Shown here in pieces: positions 28,448-36,379 of a stretch of DNA of 36,379 nt. The notes under the pieces were generated by a model. That model was not told where the DNA came from and searched no databases. It saw only the letters and a program-made list of their open reading frames with translations. How positions within the stretch are numbered: position 1 is the first letter of the stretch; each line of letters begins with the position of its first letter. A program made the position numbers and the translations under genes. The stretch is from positions 1 to 36,379 of the forward strand of contig JABANP010000521.1 in assembly GCA_013115135.1 (NCBI GenBank), in the 5' to 3' direction. This stretch comes from Perkinsus olseni. Lineage: Eukaryota; Perkinsozoa; Perkinsida; Perkinsidae.

Positions 28448-29814
28448 ATTCAACAACAACAACAAGTCAACACCACGCCAACGACAACGATCGTTCGTAG
28501 TTTGGCTGCTCCCAGCAGCGTGACTGGGAGGCTACTGCCAGTGCCTGATTTAACAGAGTGAGATTCTAGTACTTGTCGTCGATGTCCCGCGAGTAGCAAT
28601 AATTGACTGAGCGGGCTGCTGCTGCTGTTATAATTCTTATTAGACTGCCTTCACCCTTATCTCTTTGTCGTCGTCGTCGTCGTGGTCGCTGCCGACCCTG
28701 ATGCTTGTACTGTTGCTGGTATCCACTATGTAGAATGAATCGATACTACGTGGTAACATTCACCATCATTATTATCACCTCGCTACTCAGAGAACTTTTT
28801 CTAGCGGGATATTTTATCGTTGCGTTTAAGTGTTGCCATTTGCCTCGTCAATTATTCAGCCAGTTCATAGGAGAGCCAGCAGGAGAAGCGAAGACGCCTG
28901 GAAGATTTCTCCACATCCTTTAACTGAAGTTTGAAAACATTGAAGTTTACCTTATTGGAACGAAGTGTTCATCGTAACAGTTGGATAGGATTTTGGTTCA
29001 GACTGTAAATTGTAAAATAAATCGCCAAAGCCCAGCCACAACTAATGTGATCTAAATTACTTTCCGAGAGTTCACGCAGCTACGCTTCACCCACGTCATG
29101 TAGAACAGGTAAGGTTATGTGTCTCCATCGAACTTTCGAGCCACACAGCGATAGCGTCGAATGGCAACTGGCCATCCCCCAGCGATGCGGTGGGTGTCAG
29201 TTCAGTCCAACGCTGCTTCCGGCTTAGTTAGACTCTTCCCGAAGTACACGCTGATGTATTACTTCCAACCACTTCTTCTAGGCTACGTGAATTAGTGTTG
29301 CGAGACCAACTCCGAGAACACAACGCGAGGTTTATTTCCGGTGTATTTTTGACAGTGTTGTGATGAATGAAACTCAACCCGTTGTAAGCAGAGATAGAAT
29401 CAGTGTCCGAAAAAACAACCGCCAAAAATCATAATCGACTCTCGGCGTTGTAATTCACTAAGGAAAAGCGCACAATGTAGATGAGAAGCTGATCCTAAAA
29501 TGTAAAGAGATTGAAAAAGGATATAAACAGTGTAATAAAACCATCACCACGACCCGCCAGCCAGCGCGCCCGACGCAGGCCAGGCCGCTGATTGGCGGTC
29601 AAAAACAACGTGTTAATAGAGACGTGACGTCTCAGACGTCTTATAAAAGTTTGAACCAAAGCGGCGGCAACGCGTGACTCAACAACGGACCTATACAATA
29701 GCCAGCAACAGCAGCAATAACGGTGGTAGAAAACGGTAACTGGACATACGTAGACTTCATGCTGTTAAACGTCAGCACACTTAGGAGTGGACTTTTATTA
29801 GAAGGGGACGATTC
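28448..29814. other. Intergenic, no gene supported
   Basis: Low-complexity stretches (GTCGTCGTCGTC near 28667) and scattered short frames only. An AGACGTGACGTCTCAGACGTCT pair of overlapping repeats is near 29618 and a TATAAAAG near 29642, but no plus-strand gene follows. Confidence 0.5.
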
Positions 29815-31555
29815 TTATGATTCTCCGAAGTCCTCAATGGCACCGATGGAGCCAATCACTATCATAGGTATACACCAGATCAACACAATACAGATGATAA
29901 CGAACTCTATCTTGTGCAGCTTGATGTACGTCTTGACAGAACCTGAAAAATCGGGTGTCGGCGGAGCGAAGAAAACTGTGGGCGTTGCGGACTTACCCAG
30001 GACGAACTGTTGTATCCTGATGTAGTAGACGCAAGGCATCATGGCAACCATAATGACCATAGTGAAAGAGCCTAAGACGTTAATTAGACTCTGAATGTTG
30101 GGGACAACTTCAGCAATTAACAGCGTGAAGCCAACGCAGCACAGTCGAGCGATGAACCTCTTGATGCCAGCCTTCCAGGAAGTATCGTCTACAGGAATGT
30201 GAAACCAGTATTCAACAGAAGAGGCGATAGGCAACAACATGACCTGAACATAGTAAATACAGAAGATGCGTCGCTCATGTGTTGTGGCGCACTTACCACA
30301 TAGTGTGGAATACTTGAGCAGATGACAGCGATTTCGGTTAAGTAACCCCATACGCCGTGGACAGGCTGATCAGGAGGGACGATGGAATCCATAATAGGAT
30401 GCGCCTTTAGTTCATCACCGTAACCGTAGTAACCACAGATACCGATACCGATGTAACTGAGACAGGAAGTACATGATTTGGGGAAAATTTGGTACGACGA
30501 GGACTTACACTGTTAGAATAGTTAGATATCCAGTTATTGCAACGCCCTTAAAATGTGTAGGTTTGGCCATATCTCTCACCAGAGTCGCCACCGAATTGGT
30601 CACATTGAATGACAAAATACATACACCGAAGTTAGTGGCGATTGTCATAAAGTCAGGAGCGAAAATATCGTAATGGGGAGGAGTTGTTGCCGTGACCTAA
30701 ATTAGAATTATGGAAACATTGCGAAATGTCGAGACGTCTTCTTACTCCTGTGACGACGCCATTTACAGCAACAACAGCGAAGAGCACCAGAATGGCGACC
30801 ATGCCGCACGTGGCGACGTAAGAGACCTCATTCATCGTCTTCAAGAACGTGAAGGGGATGAATATTCCAGCCCAGATGGCGACCCAACCTCTCTGGCCAA
30901 GAGAAGGGACGAGCTTCTCCAACGTCTCGCCCAATAGAACTAACAATGACGCGCAAATGCCCGACATTGTGATGTGAACAATAAAGGCAGTGACGATTTG
31001 GCCTGACCGAGAGAAGAGAACTACGGTGAAACTGACAAGGATACATACGCCCTTACCTATTCGGCCGTAACATGCCTTTCCCAAGTCCTCATAGGTGTAC
31101 ACGGGCCCCTTCGATTTCGGACACAATGCGATGCCATCATAAAGTTTGGTCACATTGAAACCGGCAAACAAAGCACCAAGGAATAGACATAAAAACCCGC
31201 CTACCCAACCACAAGCTGCGAACACAGTGGGAAGCATCACAACGCCCATACCTGATCAAAAAGCTGCAATGCTCCTCAGCAGCGCGCCAAAATGGGAGAG
31301 CTTACCAATGGCCGATAACACGACACTGAATACTGATCTAATATCGGAGCACTCGCCATGGGGCATCTCTTCCTCTCCACTGTCTTTCTTAGGAACATCC
31401 GCAGATCCTGAACTGGTTGCTGGGGACTTGGGAGACATCGCAGCAGTGGCGGAGTCATCCATAGCATGCAACTCGACATCGCCTGAACTCTTGCCGCTTG
31501 GACCCACTACGCTGTCGTCTGGGCGGTGTTTTTTGAAGAAATTCATCAGAGGCAT
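29815..31555 (-). CDS. Amino acid/auxin permease family (AAAP) transporter
   Basis: Secondary transporter of amino acids, multi-pass membrane protein. The start is MPLMNFFKKHRPDDSVVGPS, followed by a hydrophilic Ser/Glu-rich N-terminal tail up to SDIRSVFSVVLSAIG. After an intron comes GMGVVMLPTVFAACGWVGGF (first membrane segment, typical of the family), then FLGALFAGFNVTKLYDG, YTYEDLGKACYGRIGKG, FIVHITMSGICASLLVLLG, FIPFTFLKTMNEVSYVATCG, MVAILVLFAVVAVNGVV, FGVCILSFNVTNSVATLVRD, GICGYYGYGDELKAHPIMDS, MLLPIASSVEYWF, RLCCVGFTLLIAEVVPNIQS and GSFTMVIMVAMMPCVYYIRI. The last exon ends IDFGES-like (AIEDFGES), TAA at 29815-29817. About ten to eleven hydrophobic segments fit the family. Substrate and membrane location are not predictable. 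Confidence 0.9.
29943..29996 (-). repeat. AAAP transporter intron with GCGGAGCGAAG (antisense)
   Basis: An intron between RIQQFVLG and SVKTYIKL. The 11-mer sits at plus-strand 29961-29971. Confidence 0.65.
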
Positions 31556-31963
31556 TTACAAATGGGCGATTACAGAGCTACAGACCAGAAGCCGAATCCA
31601 GACCCTCCCCGATACCCTGACCATTGGAGCAGCCTCCAAACTCGATTTTGACTCCTGCTTATGCCAAAAGAACGGCGTATCATCGTGCCTCAACCGGCAG
31701 CCCCCGAAGGAGAGAGAATCGTCTAGCTGCACGCTAGCCGCGAGAGAACCCAGTCGTTGCGTGGCCGCTGTCCCCTCAAAAGATTCCTTCCTCGAGTGCG
31801 CCTCGCAAATTCTCTTTCCCACGTTTCCCGATAACCGACTTAGTTTCCGCTGTCTCGCTGTTCTTGGAAGGTATGGATAGACACCGAGTCCTTGTACTGA
31901 TTGGTGAACACCAAGATAAGAGATGGTTTTAAACAGACCGTTACAAACTAAAATACATCAACT
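31556..31963. other. Spacer between the transporter and tRNA-Glu
   Basis: About 400 nt directly upstream of the transporter start; presumably its promoter or leader. No specific element is recognised. Confidence 0.4.
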
Positions 31964-32036
31964 TCCGATGTAGTCTAGCTGGTTAGGATTCGTGGCTCTC
32001 ACCCACGCGACCGGGGTTCGAGTCCCCGCATCGGAA
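31964..32036 (+). tRNA. tRNA-Glu (CUC)
   Basis: Regular 73-nt cloverleaf: acceptor TCCGATG/CATCGGA fully paired, D arm with GGTTAGGA, anticodon stem CGTGG/CCACG, loop CTCTCAC (anticodon CTC at 31998-32000), T arm GGGG TTCGAGT CCCC, discriminator A. Internal A and B boxes are intact, so it is probably functional. Confidence 0.95.
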
Positions 32037-32612
32037 CGTTTTGAAAAATCTGTCCGTCCCTGTTACTGTGAATCCATACATTCAAAACTAGCAGAACCCT
32101 CTGGGGGAGAAGACTCAAGAACGCAGCAAGCCAAGATTGTTAAAGAATGACTCCTGCGTCACGTCCATCCATTGCATGAAGAAGACCCCCGACAACGATC
32201 CGAGTCCTTCATAATGTTAATCAGGGCATCAAATTTTCGTTTGACCCCCTCAACTCCAGCCTCAGTAATGGTCACCGCCTAGTAGATCAGCGTAACATCT
32301 TGAGCTTGAGGTAGTTGCAACATTTCAAGCAGCATATGGACGAACTGGGACTGCTCGATGCCGCCATTCCCATAGGAGTCTATTATTTGGAACGCGCATG
32401 AATTTACGTCCTGAACGACTAAGTCTCAGTTAAGTCGCTCGTGTACGGTGCACAGCGTAAGTCCGATAATCATACTAATAACATTTTTACCCCGGCTGGG
32501 CGATTCCACCACACGACAACCGAACGCTTGTGTAGGGGAATCACCGGCCGAGGAGTTGCACGAGATTGCCGTCCGCGGGAAGGAATCTACCAACCAAGAG
32601 TCGCAAGCCCGC
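32037..32612. other. Intergenic, nothing recognised
   Basis: No exon chain or RNA gene is seen. Short frames on both strands show no family motif. Confidence 0.4.
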
Positions 32613-33385
32613 CTATTGATTGAATTCATCCTCTATCAGCTTACCGGGCTTGTCCACATCCACTGGGTCGAAAATCCGAGCGGAAGCGACAAGGGATAAC
32701 CGCCCCGCTTGGCGGCTGCGGCGCGTTAGAGCAGCTCCAAGACTCGCTCCCGTGAGTATCTTGTCATTATCTGCAGCAGCACTGGTACGAGAGACGATCT
32801 CACAGATGACACCGATGAGGATATTCGGATTCATGAACGGACCCACGATCATGAATAGCATCAGCAGAATGCCTCAACTGTCGGGGGACAGATGCCACAC
32901 AATATTTATGCACGCATGCACATCAACCCGCTCACATCGGTCCAGTCTGAGAACAAGTGGACTGTTTTCAGGATCCACTGTCTCCACGGACAGCCACATC
33001 AAATTCTCATCCAGCGTGGCGTAAGAGCGCGAATGTATCATCGAATACCAACACCTGGGGGATGTGGTACATTCTGATGGAAAAGTCGTTAAATATCCCC
33101 TCATTAATGGGAGCGACCTCCGAGAGTCTCTCGACGAGAGATAGGGCCGAACATTTCATTAAAGAACTCAGGAATGCCATCATGCTTGGTCTCCCCTTGC
33201 TAGAGTTGGCCCACTATGTGGGAGTAATATCAACGACGTGTCTAGCCGCGCCAACTTGGGCAGGGACCTCCCAGCCGGCGATTTACATTCATGCCAGAAT
33301 GATGTTGGGTTTGCCCGACTCGTCGGTCTTGGACGGATCGTCAACGCGACTATTCATGAAGAGGGGAGAGCAAAAACAGAATACA
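32613..33385 (-). CDS. Unidentified minus-strand gene downstream of a spliced-leader sequence
   Basis: Protein-like stretches on the minus strand include MNSRVDDPSKTDESGKPNII (33355), SALSLVERLSEVAPINEGIF, DENLMWLSVETVDPENSPLV then LRLDRCERVDVHA (about 33025-32900), and a last frame FMNPNILIGVICEIVSRTSA, ending KPGKLIEDEFNQ with a stop at 32613. They lie in different frames, so either short introns or decay separate them; I could not find a full set of phase-consistent splices. No domain is recognised. The exact spliced leader 30 nt before the first ATG makes the origin of this locus interesting. Confidence 0.35.
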
Positions 33386-33407
33386 CTTGAGCCAAGATGG
33401 CTACGGT
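33386..33407 (-). ncRNA. Spliced-leader (SL) sequence, Perkinsus/dinoflagellate type
   Basis: The minus strand reads ACCGTAGCCATCTTGGCTCA followed by AG, 22 nt, the leader trans-spliced onto mRNAs in Perkinsus. An SL RNA gene should continue with a splice donor (GT right after CTCAAG); here the next bases are TGTATTC, so a donor is absent or shifted. The match may be an SL RNA gene variant or the 5' end of a mature mRNA copied back into the genome. Confidence 0.8.
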
Positions 33408-33653
33408 CCGCATTGCATGCTCCTAACTAATTAGCTACAATGGGAACTCAATCATATACTCTTAACATAATAGATATACTTCTCATGCTGGATCTCCTTG
33501 GAGCTTTTCGCGCACGCCCAAAAATAGCCTCATCATTCGGTGCCGCGACACGCCCCCCTCTCGAGGATGCGGTCAGTATCTTCGGAATCGCCCAGATCCC
33601 ACTGCTCCTCCTCCAGCATCAATAACTCGAATGCACTTTGACCTTGATCCGAT

Positions 33654-35061
33654 TCATCCCAGCATATTTCTTATGAAGTTAATTTCCGCTTTAATGGCAT
33701 CAGCGAGCCTAACGATCGATCTCAATTCCAGCGCCTTGCAAGGGGGATTCTCATTGCACCAGCGGATCGAAGCGAAATTGTCCCCTTTAATCGATAGCCT
33801 ACACGTGCCTTGTGTGCCGAGTCTGTGGTGTGAGCCCCTCCAATAATCTAGAAGCCTCGCTGTTCGGCTCACCCCCTCAAACATGGCCCGTAACTCTCTC
33901 CTATTTGAATGCCACGCCGCCTCCCTATTGGTCCACCTACCGGCCGCTCCCAAAATCTCAAAGCACTTTCCTTCCGCCTCCGAACAAAATTCCGTGACTC
34001 CCTCTTGCCTGGTCGCCCAAAGACTGAAACCCCAACCTAGTAGTGATGAATCCGTTTCCAAAGTTAAAAAGATGCTCTCGCTTCCCAACTGTAGAGACGA
34101 TGCATGTACACACTCCTGCGCAGGCTTCTTCTCTGATATCCATCTCCCGATCTCCTCGAAGGCTGTCTTAACCCCATCCCCAAAAATATCGATCGTGAAT
34201 GGTCGATCCCACGTCCAACTACTGAACGTCTTTCCTACTATAGCCCTAAGTACATCTCCTATCAGCCTCAAAGTCGGATGGCCTTGGACACTATCATGGG
34301 CCAGGACCCCCGCACATGCGAATGCACTGCTTTTTGTCCAAGTCGTGGAGTTCAAAAACTCCGCAACCGCCGACCACCTCTGTGCCAATCTACAGTCCAA
34401 TAGCATCCTCTCGGAGAGGACCTCTCCTGCTCCATACAGACTCCTACTCCCAGCAAGGTACCCTCTGTGCTCAGCGGAACCACAACACCATATCCCTCAC
34501 AGTACTGACGGAACTGCTCCTCGTTACCCGGCCTCACTACTGCCCACAACTTGTCGCACTGCGCCACAAACCCCAGGATCCTCAGTATTGCAAATAGGAG
34601 AGCGAACGCCCGGACTATACCCTCTACCTCAGCTCCCTGAATGACTATGTCATCCATGTAGTAAAGAATGAACAGTAATATCTGTTCCTCCGACAGTCCC
34701 TTCATCAGCTCTAACATGGTCATGATTATCTCCTTCACGGCTCCTTGTAAACAACGCGCTCCAAAGTGTAGCCCAAATACTACTCTATCCGACACAAACT
34801 CACCGATGGCTGTGGCCAGCAGCACTCATCGATCCAGGAGTCTACATCTGTAGTATGCTTTTTGAAGATCCGCCACGATCAAGTCTCCTCCATTCAACCG
34901 TACTGCTATCAGAACATCCGATGTTGCTCTCCGTGACGACGACACTCCTCCCAGGCTCTGATTGACCCCTCGACAATCTAGGACCAAACGCGGCTTCTTT
35001 TCCAGCTGCGCGAGAAAGATGGGGGATGCCGGTAAGCATTCCTTTCCTTCAGGATGCCCTT
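33654..35061 (-). pseudogene. Decayed retroelement polyprotein: reverse transcriptase and RNase H
   Basis: Reading the minus strand from 35061: KPRLVLDCRGVNQ and DLIVADLQKAYYR (RT fingers and first Asp), an in-frame TGA near 34828, VVFGLHFGARCLQ, FILYYMDDIVIQG (YMDD catalytic box, about 34663-34640), then a frame change near 34400 to an RNase H-like part: LTLETDSSLLGWGFSLWA, WHSNRRELRAMFEGV, KGDNFASIRWCNE. No integrase is seen downstream. The open frame also continues beyond the LTR element into 36342-36379, so this copy was already here when that element inserted. The stop and the frame change show it is not intact. LTR class cannot be fixed from this piece. Confidence 0.8.
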
Positions 35062-35194
35062 TGTGCCATGACTGAGGCTCAACAAGGGATGAGGGTGTTG
35101 TAACAGCTCACACAAGAGCGTAATCCATGGTGGAATCGCACAAGAGGGTTAGAGGATCGAGCAAGAGAGCAAGTGACCAAGGTATTGGTCAACA
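35062..35194 (-). repeat. 3' LTR (133 bp)
   Basis: Identical to 36209-36341 except for one base near 35162. TG...CA ends in minus orientation; target duplication CCCTT immediately left of it. Confidence 0.93.
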
Positions 35195-35212
35195 TCCTCC
35201 CCCCCTTTTTTT
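35195..35212 (-). other. Polypurine tract of the LTR element
   Basis: The minus strand reads AAAAAAAGGGGGGGAGGA directly before the TGTTG of the 3' LTR, the usual plus-strand priming site. Confidence 0.85.
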
Positions 35213-35445
35213 AAAAAGTGTGTGTTCATCGGTCAAGACATGTGAAGCGCAATTAATCATCAAAATGGAGTGGGATGCAAAATGTGTATACATAGCAGGT
35301 AATTGCTAAGAAGGTTTACAATATATCGTATAAGAATAAATAGCGGATCATCACAAACGGTTTGTTGTGTTGAAGTAAATAACACGTAGAGTGAAAGTAT
35401 ACAACGGATACTAATCATCGATGAGGGGTTAGCGATAGGCAGGTG

Positions 35446-36216
35446 TTAGTCCGTGTCGTAATCGTCGTGAATGGGCACAGGAAGAGTGTCATAAGCGTTG
35501 TCGTCACAGTAGCCATAGGGGTCGTGGGTTGGGTGGGGAAGGGTCGTAGTGGGACAAGGCGAGAGACCGGCATATCGGCTGCAGGGAGTAGCAACGGGGT
35601 CAAGTGCCAGAGTAGTAGAGCGGTTGCCGATATGACGTTGAAGATGGAGCGCGGCATCGTGAGAAAGGAGAGAGTGGGAGCAACCAGTGTCAATCACAAG
35701 GCGAGAGGAACCGAAGGCTGGAGACCGTACGGTGCAATCAGCAGGTGAGGGGGCGGCATGGGCGGAGTCGGCAACGCAAACCATAGTGGTAGGGGAAGGC
35801 GAAGTAGAAGGTTGTGGGGTGGAGCTGGCAGGATTGTGCTTGTGGAGATAGGGCGGCCGGTCATCAGTGCGGCCACAGTAAGCGGCAAGGAACGTTGTGG
35901 GAGTGTTGGCAGGGACGTGGTCAGTGCCAGAGAGGCTGAGGTCGTAGGTGAGGAGGAGACTCGGGTTCTGTGCGCCCACGGAGGCAGGCAAGGGGGCCTG
36001 GGGGGGGCGGGAGAGAGAAGTAGTACTTGAGGTTGAAGTACAAAAGGGCTTGCAGTGAAGCTGAAAAAGTCGGCGCATCGCCGCTTTCATAGCAGGCGAG
36101 GCGTCTTGAGCTCGGAGGTGCTCGTCCAAGTCAACAGGGGTCAAGTAGTGTAGAGCTTCGACGGAGTCAAGGCCGAGGAACTCGAGAAGAGGCCCGGGTT
36201 CTCCACCATGTGCCAT
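35446..36216 (-). CDS. Gag-like protein with retropepsin-like motif (256 aa)
   Basis: A single uninterrupted frame fills most of the element. The N-terminus (LLEFLGLDSVEALHYLTPVD then LDEHLRAQDASPAMKAAMRR) looks like a small SAM-like helical domain: LTP.DLDEHL is a common pattern there. A Ser/Thr/Pro-rich linker follows. Near residue 170 comes SRLVIDTGCSHSLLSHDAAL, where DTG(C)S is the active-site motif of retroviral-type aspartic proteases, so a dimeric peptidase is likely. The end is Pro/His/Asp-rich. The start ATG lies in the last eight bases of the 5' LTR, so the primer-binding site is inside the coding frame; the next Met is about 40 codons on, after the SAM-like core has begun. No zinc knuckle is seen. 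Confidence 0.8.
   Translation of the reverse strand: MAHGGEPGPLLEFLGLDSVEALHYLTPVDLDEHLRAQDASPAMKAAMRRLFQLHCKPFCTSTSSTTSLSRPPQAPLPASVGAQNPSLLLTYDLSLSGTDHVPANTPTTFLAAYCGRTDDRPPYLHKHNPASSTPQPSTSPSPTTMVCVADSAHAAPSPADCTVRSPAFGSSRLVIDTGCSHSLLSHDAALHLQRHIGNRSTTLALDPVATPCSRYAGLSPCPTTTLPHPTHDPYGYCDDNAYDTLPVPIHDDYDTD
36191..36208 (-). other. Primer-binding site of the LTR element
   Basis: The minus strand reads TGGTGGAGAACCCGGGCC starting at the first base after the LTR. TGG matches the CCA end of a tRNA; the complement ends CTCCACCA. The primer tRNA is not identified; it is neither of the two tRNAs in this window. Confidence 0.75.
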
Positions 36217-36341
36217 GACTGAGGCTCAACAAGGGATGAGGGTGTTGTAACAGCTCACACAAGAGCGTAATCCATGGTGGAATCGCACAAGAGGGTTAGA
36301 GGATCGAGTAAGAGAGCAAGTGACCAAGGTATTGGTCAACA
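36209..36341 (-). repeat. 5' LTR (133 bp)
   Basis: Partner of 35062-35194, with one base difference. Followed on the right by target duplication CCCTT (36342-36346). Confidence 0.93.
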
Positions 36342-36379
36342 CCCTTCTACCTGCAACGTCGATTTCTTGACCCACCATC

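Larger units (their letters stand above)
35062..36341 (-). mobile_element. Compact intact LTR retrotransposon (Gag/protease only, non-autonomous)
   Basis: The two 133-bp direct repeats, 35062-35194 and 36209-36341, differ at one base (C/T). In element (minus) orientation each starts TGTTGACC and ends TGGCACA, the TG...CA of LTRs. The flanks are CCCTT at 35057-35061 and CCCTT at 36342-36346, a 5-bp target-site duplication. A primer-binding site (36191-36208) abuts the 5' LTR and a polypurine tract (35195-35212) abuts the 3' LTR. The internal part holds one frame and no room for RT or integrase. High LTR identity implies recent insertion. It sits in the older RT element 33654-36379, same strand. 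Confidence 0.92.

Noticed and set aside
29618..29650. TATAAAAG with GACGTC repeats as a promoter
   Set aside because: No plus-strand gene follows; downstream lies the 3' end of a minus-strand gene.
33883..34644. 253-codon plus-strand frame
   Set aside because: Antisense to the RNase H-like and RT-like parts of the retroelement.

Overview
The window looks like nuclear DNA of an alveolate close to Perkinsus (Perkinsozoa). Three things point there. An exact 22-nt Perkinsus/dinoflagellate-type spliced-leader sequence lies at 33386-33407 on the minus strand. Nearly every gene is cut by many very short GT-AG introns (about 22-120 nt). The recognisable proteins are typical eukaryotic ones. I joined exons by hand from reading-frame phase and family motifs, so gene ends are firmer where a family is named.

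Layout: 1-4336 (+) is the C-terminal part of a VPS13-type lipid-transfer protein. 4512-6366 (+) is an unidentified protein with a WWPATV segment and a Cys/His cluster. About 7480-9284 (+) is an unidentified, probably membrane-anchored protein. 9558-11982 (+) is an acyl-CoA dehydrogenase with a tRNA-Lys inside an intron. 12350-12736 (+) is a small unknown gene. 13424-15640 (-) is an unknown protein with a repeated RDLSLT...DI..A.P...DPL.P.Y motif. 15771-18760 (-) holds two complete tandem genes and one fragment of a secreted Cys-containing family. 18918-21258 (+) is aspartyl aminopeptidase (M18), 21357-23531 (+) is a proline racemase superfamily enzyme, and 23720-25050 (-) is a FRA10AC1-like protein. 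26099-28364 (+) is a casein kinase 1 with a 41-bp minisatellite in one intron. 29815-31555 (-) is an amino acid transporter of the AAAP type, and 31964-32036 is tRNA-Glu. 32613-33385 (-) is an unidentified gene preceded by the spliced-leader sequence. 33654 to the right edge is a decayed RT/RNase H retroelement, interrupted by a structurally intact 1,280-bp LTR element with a 5-bp target duplication.

The genes share no obvious pathway; this is an ordinary housekeeping stretch. The most unusual layer is inside the introns. At least four sequence families recur in phase-checked introns of unrelated genes, in both orientations: a tRNA T-arm/B-box-like core, a GTATCTTA/TAAGATAC motif related to TCGACCTAAGATACGC, the 11-mer GCGGAGCGAAG, and a hairpin built around GGAACCGC. 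These look like introner-like sequences, and I regard them as the best candidate for something undescribed here.
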